From the NCBI RefSeq assembly GCF_003490935.1, contig NZ_QQGD01000002.1, forward strand, positions 310,001-374,000: a stretch of 64,000 bases of DNA, read 5' to 3'. Source of the stretch: Haemophilus haemolyticus_M. GTDB lineage: Bacteria > Pseudomonadota > Gammaproteobacteria > Enterobacterales > Pasteurellaceae. Positions 44,051 to 52,889 of the stretch are shown here, piece by piece; the stretch's first letter is position 1; each line of letters starts with the position of its first letter. A model generated the notes under the pieces. The model made no database searches. It was given only the letters and a program-made list of their open reading frames with translations, and was not told where the DNA came from. A program made the position numbers and the translations under genes.

Positions 44051-44113
44051 TTCTAAAAATATCCTTTATAATACCCCTCAATTTTCATTCCTATCCTCAT
44101 AAAGGAACCCCTT

Positions 44114-47100
44114 ATGTTTCAAACTTTTCGTGGCTCACCCGCCCTTTCTGAATTCCGTATTCAAGGCTTAATGCAAAAATTCCAACAAAATCAATTACCG
44201 GTGAAATCGGTTTATGCGGAATATTTGCATTTTGTGGAATTAAATCGACCGCTTGTTAGCGAGCAGGAAGCTAAGTTAAAAGCATTGTTACATTACGGAC
44301 CGACCTTGGCAGAACACGATGCCAAAGGCGAAACCTTTATCGTAATTCCACGCGTCGGTACCATTTCTTCTTGGTCTTCTAAAGCGACCGATATTGCGCA
44401 TAACTGTGGTTTAAGTGAAGTGGAGCGTATTGAGCGTGGTTTGGCGTATTATTTTGAGTTAAGTCAACCGCTTGATGAAAAAACAACAGAGAAATTGACC
44501 GCACTTTTACATGATCGAATGATGGAAACTGTGGTGCGTCGTCCTGAAGATGCAGAGATCTTATTCCGTCATCAAGATCCGAAACCGTTTAAAACGGTCG
44601 ATATTTTAAAAGGTGGACGTGAAGCCTTGGTCACAGCCAACGTAGAATTAGGTTTGGCACTGGCAGAAGATGAAATTGATTATTTGGTGGAAAACTTCAC
44701 CCAATTAGGGCGCAATCCGCACGATATTGAACTTTATATGTTCGCGCAAGCTAACTCTGAGCACTGCCGCCATAAAATCTTTAATGCGGATTGGATTATC
44801 GACGGCAAAAAACAGGATAAATCCCTGTTTAAGATGATTAAAAATACCTTTGAGAAAACCCCTGATTTCGTGCTTTCAGCCTATAAAGATAATGCTGCGG
44901 TGATGGAAGGTTCAAAAGTCGGCCGTTTCTTTGCGGATCAAGACGGACAATATCGCTATCACAATGAAGATGTGCATATCTTAATGAAAGTGGAAACCCA
45001 CAACCACCCAACCGCAATTTCGCCATTCCCAGGTGCGGCAACAGGTTCAGGCGGTGAGATTCGTGATGAAGGTGCAACGGGTCGTGGTGCTAAACCTAAA
45101 GCAGGTTTAACCGGTTTCTCGGTATCAAACCTCGTCATTCCTAACTTTGAACAGCCTTGGGAAAATCCACTTTCCAAACCAAACCGTATTGCTTCAGCCT
45201 TAGATATTATGATTGAAGGTCCATTAGGTGGCGCTGCATTTAACAATGAATTTGGTCGCCCTGCGTTATTGGGTTATTTCCGTACCTATGAAGAGAAAGT
45301 TAACAGCTTCAACGGCGAAGAAGTGCGTGGTTATCACAAACCGATTATGTTAGCCGGTGGTATCGGGAATATTCGTGGCAAACACGTTCAAAAAGGCGAA
45401 ATTTCAGTTGGCGCGAAATTGATCGTATTAGGCGGCCCAGCCATGAACATCGGCTTAGGCGGTGGGGCAGCGTCTTCGATGGACAGTGGGAAATCAAAAG
45501 AAGATTTAGATTTTGCCTCTGTTCAACGTGAAAACCCAGAAATGGAACGCCGCTGCCAAGAGGTGATTGACCGCTGCTGGCAATTAGGCGATGAAAACCC
45601 AATTCTCTTTATTCACGATGTGGGCGCGGGTGGTTTATCCAACGCGATGCCTGAATTGGTGCATGATGGTGAACGTGGCGGTAAATTTGATTTACGCTCT
45701 ATTCTTTGCGATGAAAAAGGGATGTCGCCATTGGAAATTTGGTGTAATGAATCGCAAGAACGTTATGTCTTAGCGGTTGCGCCAGAAAAACTCGAATTAT
45801 TTACCGCACTTTGTGAACGTGAGCGTGCGCCGTTTGCGGTTATCGGTGAGGCAACGGAAGAAAAACATTTAACCTTGCACGATAGCCATTTCGACAATAA
45901 TCCTATTGATTTGCCAATGAATGTGTTATTGGGCAAAACCCCGAAAATGACGCGCAAGGTTTCGTCAAAAACTGTCGAAAATCGACCGCTTGCAACAGAA
46001 AATATTCAATTAAAAGAAGCCTTCCATCGTGTATTACGTTTACCGGTGGTGGCAGAAAAAACTTTCTTAATCACCATCGGCGACCGTTCGGTAACTGGTA
46101 TGGTGGCGCGCGATCAAATGGTTGGCCCATGGCAAATTCCGGTGTCTGATGTGGCAGTCACAACTGCATCATTAGACAGCTATCACGGTGAAGCCATGGC
46201 AATGGGCGAACGTGCGCCAGTAGCGTTATTAGACTTTGGAGCTTCTGCACGTTTAGCGGTGGCTGAATCCATTACCAACATTGCGGGCACCAACATTGGC
46301 GATATTAAACGCATCAAACTTTCTGCAAACTGGATGTCTGCAGCAGGACACAGTGGTGAAGACGCTGGCTTATATGAAGCGGTGAAAGCGGTGGGCGAAG
46401 AACTTTGCCCTGCGTTAGGCATTACCATTCCAGTGGGTAAAGACTCTATGTCGATGAAAACCACTTGGGAAGAAAATGGTGAGAAAAAATCAGTAACAGC
46501 TCCGCTTTCTTTAGTGATTTCATCTTTTGCGCGCGTGGAAGATGTCCGCAAAACCGTGACACCTCAATTACGCACAGACAAAGGCGCAAGCCGTTTATTG
46601 TTGATTGATTTAGGCGAAAGAAAAAATCGCTTAGGTGCGACCGCACTTGCGCAAGTGTATAAACAATTAGGTGATAAACCAGCCGATGTGGTGAACGTAG
46701 CCAAACTGAAAAACTTCTTCGATGCAATGCAAGCATTAGTAGCAGAGCGTAAATTATTGGCTTACCACGACCGTTCAGACGGTGGTTTAATTACCACCCT
46801 TGCAGAAATGGCATTTGCGGGTAACTGTGGCGTGGATGTTGATATTTCTCCGTTATTCGATAGCGGAAAAGGATGGGCGCTTGAGCTCGGTGCGGAACAC
46901 TATGCTCAAGAAATTTCCGAGTTAGCCATTTTATTTAACGAAGAATTAGGCGCGGTGATTCAGGTATTAGAGGCGGAACTTGACGCTATTTATACGGTGT
47001 TGAAAACACATGGATTAGAGGGAATTACCTACGACATCGGCAAGGTTAGCAACAATGATCGCATTGTGATCCATCAATTCGGAAGGGAAATTTTGGATGA

Positions 47101-48061
47101 AAAACGCTCAGAATTGCGTGGCATTTGGGCGGAATTGACCCATCAAATGCAACGCTTACGCGACAACCCGGAATGTGCTGACCAAGAATTTGAAGCGAAA
47201 AAAGCGACAGACAACAAAGGTTTATCTGCTCACTTAACCTATGATGTGAATGAAGATATTGCCGCGCCGTACATCAGCAAAGGCGTGAAACCGAAAGTAG
47301 CCGTATTGCGTGAACAAGGCATAAACAGCCACGTTGAAATGGCGGCAGCTTTTGATCGTGCAGGCTTTGCGGCGATTGATGTTCACATGAGCGATTTAAT
47401 GGTAGGTCGTTACAACTTAAACGACTTCAACGCGATGGTGGCCTGTGGTGGCTTCTCTTACGGTGACGTATTGGGCGCAGGTGGTGGCTGGGCAAAATCC
47501 ATTTTATTTAACCCACAATTACGCGATCAATTCAGCCAATTCTTCGCCAATGAAAACACCCTTTCATTAGGCGTATGTAACGGCTGTCAATTTATCTCCA
47601 CCCTTGCGGAAATCATCCCTGGCGCAGAAAACTGGCCACGTTTCGTGCGTAATAAATCAGAACGTTTTGAAGCGCGTGCTGCGATGGTGAAAATCAACGA
47701 TACTAACTCGCTGTGGTTTAAAGGCATGGCGGGTTCTCATATGCCGATTGCCGTTTCTCATGGAGAAGGTCGCGTAGAATTCAAAACACCTGAGAATTTA
47801 ACCGCACTTCAAGCGCAAAACTTAATTGTGGCGCAATATATCGACAGCCATTTAAACGTGACTGAAACTTATCCAGCCAACCCAAATGGCTCGGTATTAG
47901 GGATTACCGCGATTTCTAACGTGGACGGTCGTATTGCTGCGATGATGCCACACCCAGAACGTGTATTCCGTGCCGTGAGTAACTCATGGTATCCAGAAGA
48001 TTGGTCTGAAGATGGTGCTTGGATGCGAATTTTTAGAAATGCGAGAATAAATTTCAAATAA
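44114..48061 (+). CDS. purL: Phosphoribosylformylglycinamidine synthase (FGAM synthetase)
   Basis: Large single-chain PurL that converts FGAR, ATP and glutamine into FGAM. An N-terminal PurS-like part is followed by two AIRS-type halves (VETHNHPTAISPFPGAATGSGGE; HDVGAGGLSNAMPEL). A C-terminal class I glutaminase has nucleophile Cys in LGVCNGCQF and a His in the AVSHGEGRVEF region. At 1315 aa it is slightly longer than the E. coli enzyme. The sequence looks more GC-rich than its neighbours and has one Actinobacillus-type uptake word (44247) among four Haemophilus cores, so allele import is possible. It is controlled by the PurR box upstream. Confidence 0.96.
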   Translation: MFQTFRGSPALSEFRIQGLMQKFQQNQLPVKSVYAEYLHFVELNRPLVSEQEAKLKALLHYGPTLAEHDAKGETFIVIPRVGTISSWSSKATDIAHNCGLSEVERIERGLAYYFELSQPLDEKTTEKLTALLHDRMMETVVRRPEDAEILFRHQDPKPFKTVDILKGGREALVTANVELGLALAEDEIDYLVENFTQLGRNPHDIELYMFAQANSEHCRHKIFNADWIIDGKKQDKSLFKMIKNTFEKTPDFVLSAYKDNAAVMEGSKVGRFFADQDGQYRYHNEDVHILMKVETHNHPTAISPFPGAATGSGGEIRDEGATGRGAKPKAGLTGFSVSNLVIPNFEQPWENPLSKPNRIASALDIMIEGPLGGAAFNNEFGRPALLGYFRTYEEKVNSFNGEEVRGYHKPIMLAGGIGNIRGKHVQKGEISVGAKLIVLGGPAMNIGLGGGAASSMDSGKSKEDLDFASVQRENPEMERRCQEVIDRCWQLGDENPILFIHDVGAGGLSNAMPELVHDGERGGKFDLRSILCDEKGMSPLEIWCNESQERYVLAVAPEKLELFTALCERERAPFAVIGEATEEKHLTLHDSHFDNNPIDLPMNVLLGKTPKMTRKVSSKTVENRPLATENIQLKEAFHRVLRLPVVAEKTFLITIGDRSVTGMVARDQMVGPWQIPVSDVAVTTASLDSYHGEAMAMGERAPVALLDFGASARLAVAESITNIAGTNIGDIKRIKLSANWMSAAGHSGEDAGLYEAVKAVGEELCPALGITIPVGKDSMSMKTTWEENGEKKSVTAPLSLVISSFARVEDVRKTVTPQLRTDKGASRLLLIDLGERKNRLGATALAQVYKQLGDKPADVVNVAKLKNFFDAMQALVAERKLLAYHDRSDGGLITTLAEMAFAGNCGVDVDISPLFDSGKGWALELGAEHYAQEISELAILFNEELGAVIQVLEAELDAIYTVLKTHGLEGITYDIGKVSNNDRIVIHQFGREILDEKRSELRGIWAELTHQMQRLRDNPECADQEFEAKKATDNKGLSAHLTYDVNEDIAAPYISKGVKPKVAVLREQGINSHVEMAAAFDRAGFAAIDVHMSDLMVGRYNLNDFNAMVACGGFSYGDVLGAGGGWAKSILFNPQLRDQFSQFFANENTLSLGVCNGCQFISTLAEIIPGAENWPRFVRNKSERFEARAAMVKINDTNSLWFKGMAGSHMPIAVSHGEGRVEFKTPENLTALQAQNLIVAQYIDSHLNVTETYPANPNGSVLGITAISNVDGRIAAMMPHPERVFRAVSNSWYPEDWSEDGAWMRIFRNARINFK

Positions 48062-48095
48062 TGTGAAATTGCTCACAGAAAATTAATACAAAATA

Positions 48096-48127
48096 AGAGA
48101 TACTGAGTGAGTCAGTATCTCTTTTTT
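48096..48127 (+). terminator. Terminator of purL
   Basis: AGAGATACTGA pairs with TCAGTATCTCT over 11 bp, followed by T. Confidence 0.85.
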
Positions 48128-48189
48128 ATACTGAACAATTCTTGGATATTTTGTCCGTAATATCAATTGAACTATATGAGGAGTTCTTA

Positions 48190-48819
48190 ATGAGTAGTTT
48201 AGTTACGTTGCTAGCTAATATTGTTGCGCCATTGCAACGTCAATTTATTAACTTTATCCGCATTGCTATTTGTGTAGTGATGGTTTGGATTGGCGGCTTA
48301 AAAGTTTGCCAATATGAAGCAGATGGTATCGCACATTTTGTGTCAAATAGCCCTTTCTTAAGCTTCCTTTACAAAAATGGAGCGAACATGGTAGAAAATG
48401 ATAAGGGTGTTTTAGTAAAAGAATATACCTTATACAAAAACCCTGAAGGCAAAATGGTCGCAAAAAATATTGAATGGCATAAAGCTAATGGCACCTATAC
48501 AGCTTCTTATATTATTGGCGCGATGATCGTGACCATTGGTATTTTAGTATTAGCGGGAATTTGGTCTCCAACATTAGGTTTATTCGGAGGTTTACTCACC
48601 TTTGGCATGTCGATAGTCACGCTGTCTTTCCTGATATTTACGCCAGAAACCTGGGTGCCGAATTTAGGCGGGGACTTCCCAACACCTAATTATGGCTTCC
48701 CATATCTCTCAGGTGCTGGCCGACTCGTGATTAAAGATATTATTATGATGGCAGGCGGCTTAGTTGCTGCAGCAGAATGTGCAAAACGTTATTTAGAGAA
48801 TAAAAAGCAATTTGCGTAA
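48190..48819 (+). CDS. rclC: RclC/YkgB-family inner membrane protein (DUF417)
   Basis: A four-helix membrane protein matching E. coli RclC, part of the reactive-chlorine resistance locus: RIAICVVMVWIGGLKVCQYEADGI, FVSNSPFLSFLYKN, LTFGMSIVTLSFLIFTPETWV and FPYLSGAGRLVIKDIIMM. The start at 48190 follows GAGGAG with normal spacing; the open frame reaches further 5'. No rclA, rclB or rclR is beside it. It lies between purL and a second purL tail, suggesting it arrived with imported DNA. 209 aa. Confidence 0.85.
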   Translation: MSSLVTLLANIVAPLQRQFINFIRIAICVVMVWIGGLKVCQYEADGIAHFVSNSPFLSFLYKNGANMVENDKGVLVKEYTLYKNPEGKMVAKNIEWHKANGTYTASYIIGAMIVTIGILVLAGIWSPTLGLFGGLLTFGMSIVTLSFLIFTPETWVPNLGGDFPTPNYGFPYLSGAGRLVIKDIIMMAGGLVAAAECAKRYLENKKQFA

Positions 48820-48997
48820 TTAGTTATTTAAAAGGCTTGCTGAGATAAATGGCAAGTCTTTTTCCTAAGATACAAAAAGAAGCAGTTGAATAATAATCAT
48901 ATATTAATTGTCGTGATGATGTGATGATCAGAGCATGAATAGCACGCATTTAGCAAAATTTATGGTATCAAAATTTGTCTACAAATGTTGTTTGGAT

Positions 48998-49043
48998 GTC
49001 GGTTTTTAGAAATGCAAGAAAACATCTAGGTAATTATTAATTC
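48998..49043 (+). pseudogene. Second purL 3' tail (about 14 codons)
   Basis: The plus strand encodes WMSVFRNARKHLGNY then stop, 170 bases after rclC. This matches the C-terminus of PurL (here WMRIFRNARINFK; E. coli ends WMRIFRNARKQLG), and bases TTTTTAGAAATGC are shared with the intact gene. No other purL sequence is upstream, so it is a stranded end. Confidence 0.65.
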
Positions 49044-49057
49044 AATAAAGGTAAAAT

Positions 49058-50797
49058 ATGTCTATTACAAATTTCAATACTGAAAACAATTCATTTAGCA
49101 AACTTATTTCTGATAGAGTAGTTTTTAAAATACCAAAATTTCAACGTGATTATAGTTGGGAGAATGCAGAATGGATGGAATTATGGGAAGATATTGAGGC
49201 ATCGTTGAAAGATGATGAAGCTCATTATATGGGATATTTAGTTTTGCAATCAGTAGGTAAAAATACCTTTAATGTTATTGATGGACAACAAAGAATAACA
49301 ACTTTATCTCTAATAATATTGGCAGCCATGAAAATGCTTAATAAATTAATAGATGGTAATGTAGATTCTGATGATAATAGAAATAGACTTAATAGTATAA
49401 GAACAAGATTCATTGGTTATCAAGATAGTGTTACATTAATAAATAAAAATAAGTTGTCTTTGAATAGAAATAATGATTCATATTACAAGAATTATATTGT
49501 TCCTTTAATTGATAATTTGCCAACAAGGGGGTTCAAGGAAAGCGAGCATCGTTTAAGAAAATCGTTTAATTTCTTTTATGAAAAAATTGAGTTATATATT
49601 AAGCCTAAGGAGAATAAAGGCGCTGAAATAGCAAGATTTGTTGAGGCTATTGTGGATAATTTATTTTTTACGGTAATTACCGTAACTAATGAGTTAAATG
49701 CATATAAAGTTTTTGAAACTCTAAATGCGAGAGGGGTAAAACTTTCTTCAACTGACTTATTGAAGAATTATTTGTTTTCTATTATTGATAATCCAGATGT
49801 AGATGATTTTAATTCAGAAGTTAAAGAGTTAGATGATAGATGGAATAAAATATTAGATAGATTGGGTAATAATAATATATCTGATTACTTGAGGGTTTTC
49901 TGGTTGAGTAAATATGATTTTGTTAGACATATGAATTTATTCAAAACTATTAGAAGTAAAATAAAATCTAGAGAGGATGTCTTTAAACTAATTAGTGATA
50001 TGGATCAAAATTTAGATTCTTATTTACTATGTGTATCTCCAGAGCAAGAGTCATTATCTAGTTCTAATAAATTAGAGATAGAGTTGTCTAAATTATTAAA
50101 GTTATTTAGAATCAAGCAACATTATCCATTGGTTATGTCTGCTAAGAGAAAGTTAACTGAACAAGAATTTCAGAAAACATTATCATATTTATTAGTTATT
50201 GTGTTTAGATATACGGTAATAGGGAATCAACCTTCTGGAGATCCTGAGAAAACATATTTTACTACAGCGAAAAATATAGAGCTAGGGATATTAAAAAATT
50301 CTCTTGATGTGGCTAGAGCATTACAAAATTATTATCTTCCAGATAAGCTTTTTTCATCGCTATTTGAAAATAAAGTAATTATAACGACAGATTCAAAAAA
50401 TAACAAAATTGCAAGATACATTTATTCAGAGATAGAAAAATTTATCAATGGGATTAAGTCAGATATTAATGATGACTCTATAACAATAGAACATATTTTA
50501 CCTCAGAATCCAAATGACACTTGGTCTAGTATAGGCTCTTATGAAAGAGAGAAATATATCTATCATGTTGGAAATATGATGCTGTTGGAAAAAAACTTGA
50601 ATAAGAATGCAGAGAATAAAAGTTTTGATGAGAAAAAAGAGCTGTATAGGAAAAGTAAATTTAGACAAGTATCCGAACTCTTCGATTCATTAGGTACTAA
50701 TAATGATAGCTGGGATGTTAAGAATATAGAGAAAAGAGCTAATATATTAGCTAAATATGCTCGCCAGATATGGCGCATAAATGGAATTCAAAACTGA
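49058..50797 (+). CDS. DUF262-DUF1524 protein, GmrSD-like type IV restriction candidate
   Basis: 579-aa single protein with the two halves of GmrSD-type enzymes. The N-terminal DUF262 has IPKFQRDYSW (about 25-34) and VIDGQQRITTLSLI (about 73-86), the nucleotide-binding/hydrolase signature. The C-terminal DUF1524 HNH-type nuclease has IEHILPQNP (about 475) and VGNMMLLEKNLNKNAENKSF (about 505-524). GmrSD restricts DNA with modified cytosine, and related proteins defend against phage. Visibly AT-rich versus purL. It has its own terminator with an Actinobacillus-like repeat. Target not known. Confidence 0.88.
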   Translation: MSITNFNTENNSFSKLISDRVVFKIPKFQRDYSWENAEWMELWEDIEASLKDDEAHYMGYLVLQSVGKNTFNVIDGQQRITTLSLIILAAMKMLNKLIDGNVDSDDNRNRLNSIRTRFIGYQDSVTLINKNKLSLNRNNDSYYKNYIVPLIDNLPTRGFKESEHRLRKSFNFFYEKIELYIKPKENKGAEIARFVEAIVDNLFFTVITVTNELNAYKVFETLNARGVKLSSTDLLKNYLFSIIDNPDVDDFNSEVKELDDRWNKILDRLGNNNISDYLRVFWLSKYDFVRHMNLFKTIRSKIKSREDVFKLISDMDQNLDSYLLCVSPEQESLSSSNKLEIELSKLLKLFRIKQHYPLVMSAKRKLTEQEFQKTLSYLLVIVFRYTVIGNQPSGDPEKTYFTTAKNIELGILKNSLDVARALQNYYLPDKLFSSLFENKVIITTDSKNNKIARYIYSEIEKFINGIKSDINDDSITIEHILPQNPNDTWSSIGSYEREKYIYHVGNMMLLEKNLNKNAENKSFDEKKELYRKSKFRQVSELFDSLGTNNDSWDVKNIEKRANILAKYARQIWRINGIQN

Positions 50798-50810
50798 TAT
50801 TTTATTAACA

Positions 50811-50851
50811 AAAAGCGGTCAAAATTACAACGAATTTTGACCGCTCTTTTT
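50811..50851 (+). terminator. Terminator after the DUF262 gene, Actinobacillus-like uptake dyad
   Basis: AGCGGTCAAAATT (50814-50826) pairs with AATTTTGACCGCT (50833-50845), then T. The arm AAAAGCGGTC is one base from the Apl-type uptake word ACAAGCGGTC. Confidence 0.8.
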
Positions 50852-50869
50852 ATTACTTTTACTTACGTA

Positions 50870-51038
50870 TTATTTTTGTTTTTTCAAAAACTCAACGCCT
50901 GTATCTGGGAAGCCGGTGAATACGCCAGTTACGCCAGATTTATTCAATAATGCATCGTACATTTGATTTACGTCAGTGAAGAATTCAGGTAAAACATCTT
51001 TACGCACAGTGTATGGGTGTAATTCCACTTTATTTTTC
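50870..51038 (-). pseudogene. glpQ: glpQ (hpd, protein D) 3' remnant
   Basis: The minus strand reads KVELHPYTVRKDVLPEFF, TDVNQMYDALLNKSGVTG and VFTGFPDTGVEFLKKQK then stop. This is the C-terminal ~55 residues of the glycerophosphodiester phosphodiesterase/protein D family. The rest of the gene (signal peptide, catalytic GDPD motifs) is absent, so it cannot function. An intact copy may exist elsewhere. It is a second 3'-end fragment at this joint. Confidence 0.85.
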
Positions 51039-51110
51039 TAAATGACTTTGACCAACTTTACAATCTTGCATTAGAATACGGATCTTTGATTTTTGCTGTA
51101 AGGAATAAAA

Positions 51111-51530
51111 ATGGAAGAATCTCCAGAATTAGAAAAATTGCCACGAATTATTACTGGTGTATTGAAAATCGTGCTTTGCACGGCATTGATTGCGTTAGCG
51201 ATTGTACTCATCATTGCCCTTGGAAAAATCACTTATACTTTAGCGATGATGGTGCTTAATACTTCGACTGTCGTGCCTTATGACGTAGCTGAACAAGCTG
51301 TGATGTTTTTCTTATATTTCGGGTTTATTGGCTTGATTGTGCAGTATTTTAAAAGCGGCTATCACTTCCCTTTGCGCTATTTTATTTATGCAGGGATCAC
51401 TGCGATGTTGCGTTTAATCATTGTTAATCATGAAAGCTCAGTAGATACCATCTTATTTGCAGGCGCAATTTTGATTATGGTGATCGCACTCTGTTTGGTG
51501 TTATATTCTAATAAACTGAAAAATATATAG
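51111..51530 (+). CDS. psiE: Phosphate-starvation-inducible membrane protein PsiE
   Basis: A four-helix inner-membrane protein of the PsiE family, 139 aa. The segments EQAVMFFLYFGFIGLIVQYF, YHFPLRYFIYAGITAMLRLIIVNHES and ILFAGAILIMVIALCLVLY are typical; function is not established. GGAAT precedes the ATG. It ends at a dyad terminator shared with the convergent hemY. Confidence 0.88.
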   Translation: MEESPELEKLPRIITGVLKIVLCTALIALAIVLIIALGKITYTLAMMVLNTSTVVPYDVAEQAVMFFLYFGFIGLIVQYFKSGYHFPLRYFIYAGITAMLRLIIVNHESSVDTILFAGAILIMVIALCLVLYSNKLKNI

Positions 51531-51550
51531 TTTTATATTCAAAGCAACAA

Positions 51551-51578
51551 AAAACGCACTTCATTTGAAGTGCGTTTT
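51551..51578. terminator. Bidirectional terminator between psiE and hemY
   Basis: AAAACGCACTTCA and TGAAGTGCGTTTT pair over 13 bp; GAAGTGCG retains most of the uptake core. Confidence 0.85.
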
Positions 51579-51593
51579 GTCTTTTTAGTTGAG

Positions 51594-52880
51594 TTACTCA
51601 GATTTGCTTTCTAAAAGTGCGGTTGAATTTTCTTCTGTTTTTTCTTCCGCACTTTCTGGGACGACATCTTGAATTGCCATCACTGATTTCAAACTCTCTT
51701 GGCGAACTTGCTCAGCTAATGCTTTATCACCCGCTTGTTCAAATACATAAGATGCCATCATCAAATCATTTGACTCTAACTGTTCAGGACAAGCCATCAC
51801 GTTTTTGAAGACATCTGCTGCTTTAACAAATTCATTGTTACGAACATATAAATAACCCAAAGCACGATTGATACAACATTTTTGCTTCTCATCTGCACGT
51901 TTTGCACGTTTTTCGATTAGCTTGAGAAGTTTACTGTTATCTTCTGGTTGTAAACGTGTAATTTGAGTACAAAGTTCTTTGCTAATGCTGGTGTTATCGC
52001 CAATTTTCTTCAATACTTCGACAGTAAATTCCGATGCTGATTCATGATCATTACAATCAATTAAACGCTGAATTAAACCAACTTTGAGATCAATATTATT
52101 ACGACGACTACGAGACTGAGCATCCCACCATTCAAGCAAACCATCTACGCCTTCTTCGTTCATTTTCTCATCGAGCAAACCATTTTCTGTTTGAGAACGA
52201 AGATCTTTAAACTCTTCAGCGCTGAATAAACCACTATTTTCAACCCCATCTAAAATCTTATCGAGGGCTTGATAGGCTTTAGAACGAAGATAAATTTCTA
52301 CCGCCAGTTTTAACACTTCTTTATTGCGACCAGCCATTTCTAACAAGCTATCCACAGAACTACGTGCCGCTGGCAATTTGTTTTGTTGCAATAAAATACG
52401 CGTACGGGCAATTTCCACCAGCAAATTATCTGAACCAGCTAATTCAGTTACTTCAATCAAATAGCGATTTGCGCTAAATTCATCACCTCGTTGTTGTGCT
52501 GCTTCAGCTGCTTTGATGAGGTTTAACACAGGCTCAGCAGAATGTTTGGCATTCTTACCAATCAATTTTTCTGCTTTAGCGTAATCCCCTTCATTCATCT
52601 TCATCAAACCTTCAAGGGTTTGTTTCTGTGCTCTCACACGTTTACGGCTAGAAAACCAATTATAAGAACCGCGACTTAAACGTAGAAAACGCGTTACGAT
52701 CCATTCCAAACCATAAATAATCGCTAAAGCAATTACAAAGAAAATTACTAATGTCGTAATCGACATTTCAACGATATTATTTGTTGTTTCAATACGAACA
52801 TAGCCTTGCTGACCAGAAAGATAAGGCCCTGCAATCAACCCAGCAAGCAATGCCAGCATTAAAAAAAGCACTCTAAACAT
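51594..52880 (-). CDS. hemY: HemY-like TPR membrane protein
   Basis: Inner-membrane protein with two N-terminal transmembrane helices (LFLMLALLAGLIAGPYLSG; TLVIFFVIALAIIYGLEWIV), then a tetratricopeptide-type helical region facing the periplasm (about 100-400). The E. coli counterpart (hemCDXY) is associated with haem metabolism. 428 aa; the acidic tail is likely disordered. It follows hemX by 9 bases. No hemC or hemD is present here, as expected for a haem-requiring Haemophilus. Confidence 0.9.
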   Translation of the reverse strand: MFRVLFLMLALLAGLIAGPYLSGQQGYVRIETTNNIVEMSITTLVIFFVIALAIIYGLEWIVTRFLRLSRGSYNWFSSRKRVRAQKQTLEGLMKMNEGDYAKAEKLIGKNAKHSAEPVLNLIKAAEAAQQRGDEFSANRYLIEVTELAGSDNLLVEIARTRILLQQNKLPAARSSVDSLLEMAGRNKEVLKLAVEIYLRSKAYQALDKILDGVENSGLFSAEEFKDLRSQTENGLLDEKMNEEGVDGLLEWWDAQSRSRRNNIDLKVGLIQRLIDCNDHESASEFTVEVLKKIGDNTSISKELCTQITRLQPEDNSKLLKLIEKRAKRADEKQKCCINRALGYLYVRNNEFVKAADVFKNVMACPEQLESNDLMMASYVFEQAGDKALAEQVRQESLKSVMAIQDVVPESAEEKTEENSTALLESKSE

Positions 52881-52889
52881 AGGCTATCC

